DNA from: Haloparvum sedimenti
GTDB taxonomy: Archaea > Halobacteriota > Halobacteria > Halobacteriales > Haloferacaceae
DNA length: 38,524 nucleotides
Assembly (NCBI RefSeq): GCF_001462205.1
Contig: NZ_LKIR01000116.1
Span: 15,866-54,389, forward strand
Reading direction: 5' to 3'
The translations under genes and the position numbers were made by a program. Below, piece by piece: positions 24,626 through 31,780 of the stretch (the stretch's first letter is position 1; the number at the start of each line of letters is the position of its first letter). The notes under the pieces are model-generated. The model saw only the letters and a list, made by a program, of their open reading frames with translations. It was not told the origin of the DNA and did no database searches.

Positions 24626-25816
24626 ATGTATCTCCTGACGAACGGACTGATCCACACGGCGACCGAGGCCGGCACGATCGAGGGCGACCTCCTGATCGCG
24701 GACGGCGAGATCGCAGCGGTCGGCGACGTGGACGCCACCGCGGACGCGACCGAGATCGACGTGGACGGCGCCCACGTCACGCCCGGACTGGTCGACGCGC
24801 ACAGCCACGCCGGCATGGCCGAGTGGGGCGAACCGGAGGACGGCGACGTCAACGAGGGAACCGACGCGGTGACGCCGCACGTCTCCGCGCTCGACGGCTT
24901 CCACCCGCGCGACGAGGAGCTCAAACACGCCTTCCAGAACGGTGTCACGTCGGTCTCCGCGCGGATGGGGTCGGGCAACGTCGTCGGCGGCGTCATCTGC
25001 TCGATGAAGACGTACGGCCGGACCGCCGACGAGATGCTGATCCGCGAGGACGGCATGAAGGCGGCGATGGGCGAGAACCCGAAGCGCTTCCACGGCGAGG
25101 AACAGGGCCGTCAGCCCTCGACGCGGCCGGGCGTCGCGGCGACACTCCGGCAGGCGCTGATGGACGCGGAGGACTACGTCGACCGCCGCGAGCACGCGCG
25201 CAACGAGGGCGAGCCCTTCGAGCGCGACCTCGGCATGGAGAACCTCTCCCGCGTGCTCACGGAAGGACTCCCGCTCCGGGTCCACGCCCACCGCTCCGAC
25301 GACATCATGACGGTCTTCCGGATCGCCGAGGAGTTCGGGATCGAGAACCTCTCCATCGAGCACGCCACCGAGGGGCACCTGATCGCCGAGGAGTTCGCGA
25401 AGCGCGACGTGCCCGCGGTCGTCGGCCCGTCGCTCTACTCCGGTGCGAAGTACGAGCTCCGGAACATCACCTTCGAGACACCCGCGCTCCTCCACGAGGC
25501 CGGCGTCGACGTGGCCATCCAGACAGACGCGCCCGTGGTCCCGCAGCACCACCTCGACGTCTGCGTCGGGCTCGCGGTCCGCGAGGGATTCCCCGAGGGC
25601 GCGGCGCTGGAGGCCGTAACTCGGGTGCCAGCGGAGATCCTCGGCATCGACGACCGCGTCGGCACGCTCGAGGAGGGGACCGACGCGGACGTGGCGGTCT
25701 GGGACGGCATCTTCCACGAGAACGGCAGCCGGACCCAGCACGTCTTCGTCGACGGCGAGCACGTCTTCGACCGCGAGCGGGACGCGGTCGACCCGCGGGA
25801 AGAATACGCCTGGTAG
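24626..25816 (+). CDS. Amidohydrolase (imidazolonepropionase-like)
   Basis: This 396-residue metal-dependent hydrolase opens with the small beta-domain (YLLTNGLIHTATEAGTIEGDLLIADGEI), followed by the first metal motif H59-x-H61 (GLVDAHSHAG). Further barrel residues are H220/H222 (RVHAHRSDD), H246 (SIEHATEG) and D301 (IQTDAPVV). It ends with the typical RVGTLEEGTDADVAVWDG region. It belongs to the imidazolonepropionase-like amidohydrolases; the natural substrate, a cyclic amide or dipeptide, is not predictable. The ATG at 24626 gives the family N-terminus. It lies 90 bp after the ATP-grasp gene on the same strand; a functional link is possible. Confidence 0.9.
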   Translation: MYLLTNGLIHTATEAGTIEGDLLIADGEIAAVGDVDATADATEIDVDGAHVTPGLVDAHSHAGMAEWGEPEDGDVNEGTDAVTPHVSALDGFHPRDEELKHAFQNGVTSVSARMGSGNVVGGVICSMKTYGRTADEMLIREDGMKAAMGENPKRFHGEEQGRQPSTRPGVAATLRQALMDAEDYVDRREHARNEGEPFERDLGMENLSRVLTEGLPLRVHAHRSDDIMTVFRIAEEFGIENLSIEHATEGHLIAEEFAKRDVPAVVGPSLYSGAKYELRNITFETPALLHEAGVDVAIQTDAPVVPQHHLDVCVGLAVREGFPEGAALEAVTRVPAEILGIDDRVGTLEEGTDADVAVWDGIFHENGSRTQHVFVDGEHVFDRERDAVDPREEYAW

Positions 25817-25951
25817 GTCGGCGCCCCTGATAGATCGGCGCGGTCGTACTCGGTGGGCTCCGGGCGTCCGCTGCGTGGGTTTTCTCGCCCGGACGCCGAT
25901 GTCGCTGATCCGGGCCGTGACACCGTCTGGAGCGCTCTCGACAGCCCCCTC

Positions 25952-25992
25952 ATACGGTTCCGTGTCTGCTGTCGAATACGGTTCCGTGTCTG
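25952..25992 (+). repeat. Direct repeat of 17 bp, period 24
   Basis: ATACGGTTCCGTGTCTG occurs identically at 25952-25968 and 25976-25992. Each copy contains the small inverted repeat ACGG-TT-CCGT. It lies about 135 bp after the amidohydrolase stop. Confidence 0.75.
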
Positions 25993-26068
25993 TCGGGGAT
26001 CCCGCTACGTAAGACGGCAACATCTCGAAAGTCCCAGCCGGCTTCCTCTTTCAGTCCTACCCGCTCCG

Positions 26069-26123
26069 CCCCGCAACCACCCCGCAACCACCCCGCAACC
26101 GCCCTGCAACCGCCCCGCAACCG
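26069..26123 (+). repeat. Five tandem 11-bp units
   Basis: Units read CCCCGCAACCA (twice), CCCCGCAACCG, CCCTGCAACCG and CCCCGCAACCG. The strand bias (almost no G on the plus strand) is marked. A related 10-bp array occurs at 35371-35402. Confidence 0.8.
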
Positions 26124-26151
26124 CACGGCAGCCTCGCACCTCCCCAGCCTC

Positions 26152-26200
26152 GGCGGTGGCGCGGCCGCGAAACCGCACAGCAGGCGGCCGCGCCACCGCC
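26152..26200. repeat. 17-bp perfect inverted repeat (strong hairpin)
   Basis: The arm 26152-26168 (GGCGGTGGCGCGGCCGC) is perfectly complementary to 26184-26200, around a 15-nt loop. It would be a very stable hairpin in RNA of either strand. Its position between the ends of convergent genes suggests a bidirectional terminator or RNA-stability element; this is inferred. Confidence 0.75.
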
Positions 26201-26248
26201 TCCCTCGCGCGCGTTCCTCGCGCGCGCCACCGCCGATAAGTGGTGGCT

Positions 26249-26266
26249 CGTGAGTGACAACTCACG
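26249..26266. terminator. Small hairpin downstream of lrp
   Basis: CGTGAGT-GACA-ACTCACG forms a 7-bp perfect stem with a 4-nt loop, about 50 bp beyond the lrp stop. It is a possible transcript end for lrp. Confidence 0.45.
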
Positions 26267-26303
26267 GTCTCTCCCCGAATCACTCCCCGAGACCGCCTGG
26301 TTA

Positions 26304-26344
26304 CTCGTCGAGGATCAGCCGAGTCGCTCGTCGAGGATCAGCCG
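26304..26344 (-). repeat. Tandem 23-bp-period duplication at the lrp 3' end
   Basis: CTCGTCGAGGATCAGCCG (plus strand) occurs at 26304-26321 and 26327-26344. The second copy encodes RLILDE inside Lrp. The first lies after the stop in a shifted frame and, read in the Lrp frame, would itself have ended RLILDE followed by TAA. Confidence 0.75.
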
Positions 26345-26728
26345 CGTCTTCGTCGACTTGACCTCTTCCATCTCGCGGGCCTGTGAGATCAGGTCGTTGA
26401 CGGCGCGGGTGTCGACCGCGTCGACGATCAGCACGATGTCCTCCTCGCCGGAGACCTGCCAGACGAAGTCGACCTCCGCCCAGTCGGTCATGCGCTCGCC
26501 GACCGCGCTCGTGTCGACGTTCATCTGCACCGAGATCTCGATCATCGCCTTCACGTTCCCCGTTCGCGTCGTCACCGTGAACCGCTCGATGACCCCCTCC
26601 TCAGTCATCCGGTCCACGCGGTTCCGCACGGTCCCCTCGGAGGTGCCCACACGCTCGGCGATCTCCGTGTAGGGAGTTCGCGCGTCCCGTCGGAGGATCG
26701 AGAGGATCTGCCGGTCGAGGTCGTCCAT
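26315..26728 (-). CDS. Lrp/AsnC-family transcriptional regulator
   Basis: This 137-residue regulator has an N-terminal winged helix-turn-helix (DLDRQILSILRRDARTPYTEIAERVGTSEGTVRNRVDRMTEEGVIERF, about 3-50) and a C-terminal RAM effector domain (about 62-132) with VDFVWQVSGEEDIVLIVDAVDT. Lrp/AsnC proteins bind palindromic sites as dimers or octamers in response to amino acids. The ATG at 26728 starts at the conserved MDDLDRQIL. A perfect 7-bp-arm palindrome lies at 26759-26775 in its promoter and recurs upstream of carA, so autoregulation and control of carA are likely. Its effector is unknown. Confidence 0.92.
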   Translation of the reverse strand: MDDLDRQILSILRRDARTPYTEIAERVGTSEGTVRNRVDRMTEEGVIERFTVTTRTGNVKAMIEISVQMNVDTSAVGERMTDWAEVDFVWQVSGEEDIVLIVDAVDTRAVNDLISQAREMEEVKSTKTRLILDERLG

Positions 26729-26758
26729 GCCCGAGTGTACGCCCCCCGCCACTTACTC

Positions 26759-26775
26759 GTTACGAATATCGTAAC
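26759..26775. promoter_or_regulatory. Palindromic operator candidate upstream of lrp
   Basis: GTTACGA-ATA-TCGTAAC, a 17-bp inverted repeat with perfect 7-bp arms, lies 31-47 nt before the lrp ATG. It is next to the probable TATA region GAGTAAG (minus strand, 26752-26758). The identical 17-mer occurs at 29764-29780. It is the best candidate binding site for the Lrp protein; binding itself is inferred. Confidence 0.65.
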
Positions 26776-26854
26776 AGCTCTTCGAACAACGCGGCAAAAT
26801 GGGTTTTCCGGTGCGATCTTCGTAGCAACGCGTCGCTTCTCGAACCGTCGCTCC

Positions 26855-27202
26855 TCACCGGAGCCCGCGCGCCAGCCCCCCGACGACCCCGAGGGCGACC
26901 GCTATCGCGACCGGGGCGGCCGCCAGCGGACCGGCGCCCAGCAGCGGAGCGAGGTCGCCGCTCCCCGACAGCGACAGCGCGAACGCCGCGAGGACGACGA
27001 GCGAGAACGCGGCGCCGTACGCCACGCCGCGCCGGAGGGTCGGCGCGAGCAGGCCCCACGCGCCAGCGCCGAGCAGGATCCCGAGTGGGTGCAGCGTCGC
27101 GAGCGCCACCGCGACCGCGCCCGTTCCCGCGAACGCGACGGCCCGGACGAGGGTGACCCGCGAGCGCCGGTCCGCGGCCGCCCCGGCGCGCCGATCACGC
27201 AT
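26855..27202 (-). CDS. Small hydrophobic membrane protein
   Basis: This 115-residue protein has a basic N-terminus (MRDRRAGAAADRRSR) followed by three or four hydrophobic segments (about 20-52, 60-80 and 88-112) rich in Ala, Gly, Val and Leu. I do not recognise a family. Its ATG at 27202 lies inside the last codons of the acylase gene, an 8-bp overlap, so the two are almost certainly cotranscribed and translationally coupled. A membrane partner or accessory role for the acylase is possible but unproven. Confidence 0.7.
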   Translation of the reverse strand: MRDRRAGAAADRRSRVTLVRAVAFAGTGAVAVALATLHPLGILLGAGAWGLLAPTLRRGVAYGAAFSLVVLAAFALSLSGSGDLAPLLGAGPLAAAPVAIAVALGVVGGLARGLR

Positions 27203-29678
27203 TGTCGGCCTCCGCGAACCGGAACTGCACCTCGCCCGTCGGCTCCAGCCGGAGGGGTTTGTACTCGCCGTCCGCCCAGCGCTTCAGCTGGCTCGCGTAG
27301 CCGTTCGAAAAGGGCCGACCGGAGTTGCCTCCGGGAAGGATCGCGCGCGCCTCGTCGGGCGACCAGAGCATGCGCCAGCTCGACCCGGCCGACGACTCGC
27401 GACGGTAGTTGAACAGCGTGGCCGGCGAGCCGTCCGTCGGGTACGCGGGGTAGTTCAGGAACGACTGCCCGAAGGGGTGCCGGATCGCGGCGGTGGAGTT
27501 CACGTCGCCGTATGTCGTCGCCTCGCCCGCCTCTCGCTCCGCCGTCACGCGATCGACGGCAACCGCGAGGCTCTCGCGCAGCAGGGCGTCCCGGGACCGC
27601 CCACCGAGCCAGTCCCCGTCCGGATCGAGGCCGACGAGGACCCAGTCGGTCGGCCAATCGCCCTCGTCGAGGCCCGCGGCCGCGAACCGGTCGGCGAAGA
27701 CGCGGTCTCGGTAGGCCGCGATCAGGCGGTCGAACAGCAGGGCCGCCTCCGAGTCGCGGGTCATTCGCCGGTCCCAGTCCTCGAGGGTCGCGGCCGCCTC
27801 GCGGAGGGCAGGGTCCGAGTCGCCGTCGGCCGCCGCGACGGCGTCCACCACGAGGGGGACCAGCCGACCCGCGCGACCGTCGCGGACGTCGCGCTGGACG
27901 CTCGCCATGTCGCCGAGCGTGAGGGGTGTCTCCGCCGCGACCGCCGCGTCCAGCCGGTCGTAAACGCGGATCCCGCGCCACGGCGTCGAGTACCCCTCCG
28001 CGAGGTAGTAGGGGTAGGCGTCGTCGTCGACGATCCGCTGGTTGGCGGTCGCCAGCAGGTCGGGGTCCTCGCGGGCCGGCATCTCCTCGAAGGGGATGGC
28101 TCCGGACCAGTCGGGGTCCGGGTCGTAGGGCTCGTAGCCGGGCCACTCGCCCTCCCGCGCGGATCCGTCGTGGACGCGGTCGCCGCGGACCGGCTCGCCG
28201 CCGGTCTCTCGGATCGGAACGCGGCCGGTGACGCGAAACAGGGTGCCGCCGTCGGCGTCGGCCGCGACCAGGCACTGGCTGAACGAGTCGAACGAGCGCG
28301 ACGCCGCGTCGATCTCGGCGACCGTCTCCGCGCGCGGGAACTCCCTGATCGCGGTCGTGACCCCCGAGCCGACCAGGCCGGTCCACGCGATACCCACTTC
28401 TCGGCCCTCCCGGTCGAGGACGGGACCGTGGACGGATTTTCTGACCGCGACCGTCCGGTCCGCTGCGCCCGCGACCGGGATCGTCGCGGTCTCCGTCTCG
28501 AACGCGCGCCACTCGTCGCCGCATCTGTACTCCGCGGGGACCGTGTCCGAGTCGGTCATGTCGTCCTCGACCGCCACCTCCCCGCGCGTCTCGTAGGTGT
28601 AGCAGTCGAGCTGGTCACTGCCCGGGTTGGTGAACCCCCACGCGCAGCGGTCGCTGGCACCGATGACGACGAAGGGGACGCCCGGGAACGTGACGCCGCG
28701 CACGTCCGACTCCGGCGTGGTGACGTGCTGTTCGTACCACACCGGCGGCGCCTGTAGACTCAGGTGGGGATCGTTGGCGAGCAGCGGATCTCCGGAGGCG
28801 GTGTGGGCCCCGGAGACGACCCACGAGTTCGATCCGAACCCTGGCGGCGACTCGAACCCCGAGAGCCACGAAGCGAGGTCCGGGTCCACGTCGGCCGCGG
28901 GCGGCGCGTCGGGTCGCGTCTCGTCTCGCAGTCCGACGCGCCGAGACTCGTCCCCCTCGGGTTCAGCGTCCCGGAGGATCGGCGAGTCGTGGTCGTAGCG
29001 TTGCGGGAACAGTTCAGCGACCGCCGCCTCGCCGAGGGCGTCGCGGAGCGCGGCCCGGCGGAGGCTTCGGAAGCTCCCGGTCAGCGCCCACGCGATCTGT
29101 TTCTCCATCAGCATCGTGTCGACGGGAGTCCACGGCACGGGCTCGTAGTCGAGCAGCCGGAACTCGACGGGGAGGTCTCCCTCCTTCATGCGGGCGTTGA
29201 CCCCGTCAGCGTAGGCGCCGACGGCGTCGCCGGCGGGCGTGTCGCGGATCCGATCCCACGACGCCTCGGCCGCGCGGACGAAGTCCATGCGGACGTGGAA
29301 CTCGTCGGAGCCGAGCGTCGCGGGGCCCACGACCTCCGAGAGGCGACCGCGCATCACGCGCCGCTGGAGGTCGAGCTGGAACAGCCGGTGTGTCGCCTGC
29401 GCGTAGCCGGTGGCGTACGCCGCCGCGAGCTCGTCGTCGGCCGCGACGTGGGGGACTGCTTCCTCGTCGATCCGGACGGTCGCCGGGCCGTGCGGGCTTG
29501 CGACGGTTCCGTCGGCCGGCGGATCGCCCCACGCGGAGCCCGAGAGCGGAGCGAACGCGCGCAGGTAGCCCGCCACGGGCGAGAGGGTCCCGGCGGCGGC
29601 GGTCCCGCCGATGATCGCGCCGATCAGACCGCGCCGCGTCGTGGAGGGTCCGTCTCCTAGATCGGTCACAACTCTCAC
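27195..29678 (-). CDS. Penicillin acylase-family amidase, Tat-exported
   Basis: This 827-residue Ntn-hydrolase is related to penicillin G acylase and acyl-homoserine-lactone acylases, which cut amide bonds after self-processing. The N-terminus has a twin-arginine motif (TTRRGLIG, R15-R16) and a hydrophobic stretch, so Tat export is likely. The alpha-chain region includes AVPHVAADDELAAAYATGYAQ and QLDLQRRVMRGRLSEVVG. The self-cleavage site and nucleophile are seen at G282-S283-N284 (FGSNSWVVSG), followed by LLANDPHLSLQAPPVWYE. Starts at GTG 29678 or 29669 are both possible. Substrate is unknown; quorum-signal or peptide amides are guesses. It lies between lrp and carA. Confidence 0.92.
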   Translation of the reverse strand: MRVVTDLGDGPSTTRRGLIGAIIGGTAAAGTLSPVAGYLRAFAPLSGSAWGDPPADGTVASPHGPATVRIDEEAVPHVAADDELAAAYATGYAQATHRLFQLDLQRRVMRGRLSEVVGPATLGSDEFHVRMDFVRAAEASWDRIRDTPAGDAVGAYADGVNARMKEGDLPVEFRLLDYEPVPWTPVDTMLMEKQIAWALTGSFRSLRRAALRDALGEAAVAELFPQRYDHDSPILRDAEPEGDESRRVGLRDETRPDAPPAADVDPDLASWLSGFESPPGFGSNSWVVSGAHTASGDPLLANDPHLSLQAPPVWYEQHVTTPESDVRGVTFPGVPFVVIGASDRCAWGFTNPGSDQLDCYTYETRGEVAVEDDMTDSDTVPAEYRCGDEWRAFETETATIPVAGAADRTVAVRKSVHGPVLDREGREVGIAWTGLVGSGVTTAIREFPRAETVAEIDAASRSFDSFSQCLVAADADGGTLFRVTGRVPIRETGGEPVRGDRVHDGSAREGEWPGYEPYDPDPDWSGAIPFEEMPAREDPDLLATANQRIVDDDAYPYYLAEGYSTPWRGIRVYDRLDAAVAAETPLTLGDMASVQRDVRDGRAGRLVPLVVDAVAAADGDSDPALREAAATLEDWDRRMTRDSEAALLFDRLIAAYRDRVFADRFAAAGLDEGDWPTDWVLVGLDPDGDWLGGRSRDALLRESLAVAVDRVTAEREAGEATTYGDVNSTAAIRHPFGQSFLNYPAYPTDGSPATLFNYRRESSAGSSWRMLWSPDEARAILPGGNSGRPFSNGYASQLKRWADGEYKPLRLEPTGEVQFRFAEADNA

Positions 29679-29763
29679 ACGGTTGGTGATGTGTTAAGCG
29701 TACCTCCGGTCGTGGGGGCTCTCTCGGTCGTCTCTGACGCAGCGCCGACCGTCTCCGCAGCCG

Positions 29764-29780
29764 GTTACGAATATCGTAAC
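29764..29780. promoter_or_regulatory. Palindromic operator candidate upstream of carA
   Basis: GTTACGA-ATA-TCGTAAC, identical to the site before lrp, is centred 58 nt before the carA ATG. This is upstream of the TATA-like TTATTAC (29800-29806). Downstream, TTCGAACGACGC parallels TTCGAACAACGC beside the lrp copy. Confidence 0.65.
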
Positions 29781-29799
29781 TCTACTTCGAACGACGCAC

Positions 29800-29806
29800 T
29801 TATTAC
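29800..29806 (+). promoter_or_regulatory. TATA element of carA
   Basis: TTATTAC lies 23-30 nt before the carA ATG, the spacing of a leaderless promoter. Confidence 0.55.
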
Positions 29807-29814
29807 GCTTCCTC

Positions 29815-29831
29815 CGTACGTATCTCGTAAT
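29815..29831. promoter_or_regulatory. Second, degenerate operator on the carA start
   Basis: CGTACGTATCTCGTAAT matches the 17-bp palindrome at 12 positions and keeps perfect inner arms TACG-TATCT-CGTA (29817-29829). It covers the predicted transcription start and the first bases of the ATG, so a protein bound here would block carA. Confidence 0.5.
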
Positions 29832-30891
29832 GACGGACGCCTACCTCGCGCTGGAGGACGGCCGCGTGTTCGAGGCGCGCGCGCGTGCTCCGGGGCAGAC
29901 CCGCGGCGAACTGGTGTTCACGACCGCGTATACGGGGTACGAGGAGTCGCTCACCGACCCCTCCTACGCGCAGCAGGTGCTCACCTTCTCCTACCCGCTG
30001 ATCGGGAACTACGGCGTCCGAGACGAGCGGTTCGAGTCCGACCACGTGCAGCCGAGCGCCGCCATCGCCCGTGAGTTCACGGACGACGTGGCCGACTGGC
30101 TGGCGAGCGAGGGCGTCCCGGCGATCGACCACCTCGACACCCGCGAGATCGTGACGAGCGTCCGCGAAGAGGGCGCGATGGCGTGCGGCATCGCGGCGGG
30201 CGAGGACGCGACGCCGGAGGACGCGGTCGCGGAGATGGAGGCGTGCGTCCCGATGAGCGACCACACCGACATCGGCGCGGAGGTGTCGGTCGACGAACCC
30301 GAAGTCCACGACGGCGGCGGCGACTACACCGTCGCGCTGCTGGACTGCGGCGCGAAGGGCTCGATCATCGAGAACCTCACCGCCCGCGGCGCGGACGTGC
30401 ACGTGCTCCCGTACGACGCGACGCCCGAGGCGGTTTCGGCCGTGAATCCCGATGTCGTGTTCGTCTCGAACGGGCCGGGCGATCCGGAGAACTTCGAGGC
30501 CGCACAGACGGTCGCGGAGGCGTTCGCCGGCGACGTGCCGCTTGCGGGCATCTGCCTCGGCCAGCAGATCGTCGCCTCGGCGCTCGGCGGGTCGACGGAG
30601 AAGATGGCGTTCGGCCACCGCGGCGTCAACCAGCCCGTCCGCGACCTGGAGACGAACCGCGTCGTGATGACGACCCAGAACCACGGCTACACGGTCGCGG
30701 ACCCCGGTCCGCTGGAGGTGACGCAGGTGAACGTCAACGACGACACCCCCGAGGGGCTCGACAGCGAGGACCTCGACATCATCACGCGCCAGTATCACCC
30801 CGAGGCCAACCCCGGCCCGAACGACAGCCTCGACTTCTTCGACGACGTGCTGGACCTGGCGACCTCGCGCTCGCCCGTCACGGCCGACTGA
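29830..30891 (+). CDS. carA: Carbamoyl phosphate synthase small (glutaminase) subunit
   Basis: This 353-residue subunit hydrolyses glutamine and passes ammonia to CarB for carbamoyl phosphate synthesis, feeding arginine and pyrimidine pathways. The N-terminal CPSase domain starts MTDAYLALEDGRVFEARA, with FTTAYTGYEESLTDPSY. The amidotransferase domain has NGPGDPENFEAA, nucleophile C242 (AGICLGQQIV), and the catalytic H322/E324 (YHPEANPGP). The ATG at 29830 follows a TATA element by about 25 nt. Two palindromic operator candidates precede it. carB is not downstream; the next gene is on the opposite strand. Confidence 0.95.
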   Translation: MTDAYLALEDGRVFEARARAPGQTRGELVFTTAYTGYEESLTDPSYAQQVLTFSYPLIGNYGVRDERFESDHVQPSAAIAREFTDDVADWLASEGVPAIDHLDTREIVTSVREEGAMACGIAAGEDATPEDAVAEMEACVPMSDHTDIGAEVSVDEPEVHDGGGDYTVALLDCGAKGSIIENLTARGADVHVLPYDATPEAVSAVNPDVVFVSNGPGDPENFEAAQTVAEAFAGDVPLAGICLGQQIVASALGGSTEKMAFGHRGVNQPVRDLETNRVVMTTQNHGYTVADPGPLEVTQVNVNDDTPEGLDSEDLDIITRQYHPEANPGPNDSLDFFDDVLDLATSRSPVTAD

Positions 30892-30926
30892 ACGCGGTCG
30901 GTCCGCTTCCGGCGGCTATTCCTCCA

Positions 30927-31757
30927 CTATTCTTCCCCGCCGAGCCACGCGAGCGCGTCCCGACGGCGGTCGAGGAGCGTCCCGAGGTGGTCGGTCTCGG
31001 ACGTGACGAGTCGGCCGCCCGCCGCCTCGACGAACTCCCGCGCCGGGCCGATCGGCGTGTTCTCGTCGCGCGTCCCGTGCCACGCTCGGACGGGACAGCT
31101 CGGTCGGTCGGGATCGAGCGAGCGGTCGCCGAACGCTCGCGTCTCGCGAGCGACGACGCCCGGTCCCTGCCGCAGCGCCTCGTGGAAGTCGGTCGCGACG
31201 GCCGCGGCGGTCGGCTCCGGCACGTCGCGGTCGGTGTACTGGCCGACGACGGCGTCCGGCCCCACCACCCGGGCGACCGCGGCGGAGCACCGGAAGAGAA
31301 GGGGGATCGCGTACGGGATCCGGGAGAGCGTGGCGAGCCCGTTGTCGGCCGGCGGGACGACGGTGCTGACCAGCCCGAGTCGGGTCACCCAGTCGCGCTC
31401 CGCCGCCGCGACCGCGAAGGGACCGCCGCCGGAGAACCCGAGGACGGCCGCGCGGTCGATCGACGCGGCCTCGCGAAGCGCCGTCAGGTCTGCGCCCCAG
31501 TCGTGCCACGTCCAATCGCTCGGCGGCGGCGACGAGCGGCCCGCTCCCGGTCGGTCGGGGACGATCAGTCGGACGTCCGCCGCGGTGGCCGCCTCGTCGA
31601 ACAGCGCGGCGAACAGCCGCGACCCGGGAGTGCCGTGGTGGGCTATCACCGGGGCGCCGTCCTGCGCGCCGCAGGTGGCGTACGCGAGCGTGCGGCCGTC
31701 GGGGAGTGAGCACGTGTCGGTCGCGAGCGTCCGCCGTGGGTCCGTCGTGGAGGGCAT
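30927..31757 (-). CDS. Alpha/beta-fold hydrolase
   Basis: This 276-residue hydrolase has the oxyanion region HHGTPGSRLF (40-49), the nucleophile elbow G-F-S109-G-G (VLGFSGGGPFAVAAA), a likely acid D231 (WHGTRDENTP) and the catalytic H257 (ETDHLGTLL). It belongs to the broad esterase/haloperoxidase-like group, and the substrate is not predictable. The ATG at 31757 is supported by a minus-strand ATTTAT element (31781-31786) about 24 nt upstream. It converges on carA, with 35 bp between the stops. Confidence 0.9.
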   Translation of the reverse strand: MPSTTDPRRTLATDTCSLPDGRTLAYATCGAQDGAPVIAHHGTPGSRLFAALFDEAATAADVRLIVPDRPGAGRSSPPPSDWTWHDWGADLTALREAASIDRAAVLGFSGGGPFAVAAAERDWVTRLGLVSTVVPPADNGLATLSRIPYAIPLLFRCSAAVARVVGPDAVVGQYTDRDVPEPTAAAVATDFHEALRQGPGVVARETRAFGDRSLDPDRPSCPVRAWHGTRDENTPIGPAREFVEAAGGRLVTSETDHLGTLLDRRRDALAWLGGEE

Positions 31758-31780
31758 CGGCCGGCGCTTCGCGTCGACCG

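Larger units (their letters stand above)
25817..26314. other. Repeat-rich intergenic region, no gene seen
   Basis: About 500 bp separate the amidohydrolase and lrp stops, which converge. The frames that are open here encode Pro/Arg/Thr-rich sequence with no halophilic acidity, so I call no gene. The region holds a 24-bp-period direct repeat (25952-25992), five 11-bp tandem units (26069-26123), a 17-bp perfect inverted repeat (26152-26200), and a 7-bp hairpin (26249-26266), each described separately. Confidence 0.6.

Noticed and set aside
23222-26023. A 933-residue minus-strand frame covering the ATP-grasp and amidohydrolase genes.
   Set aside because: Antisense shadow with no recognisable domains; the plus-strand genes have clear motifs.
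26855-29678. Transposon or integrase explaining the acylase insertion.
   Set aside because: No transposase, integrase, terminal inverted repeat or tRNA target was found; only the flanking direct repeat supports insertion.
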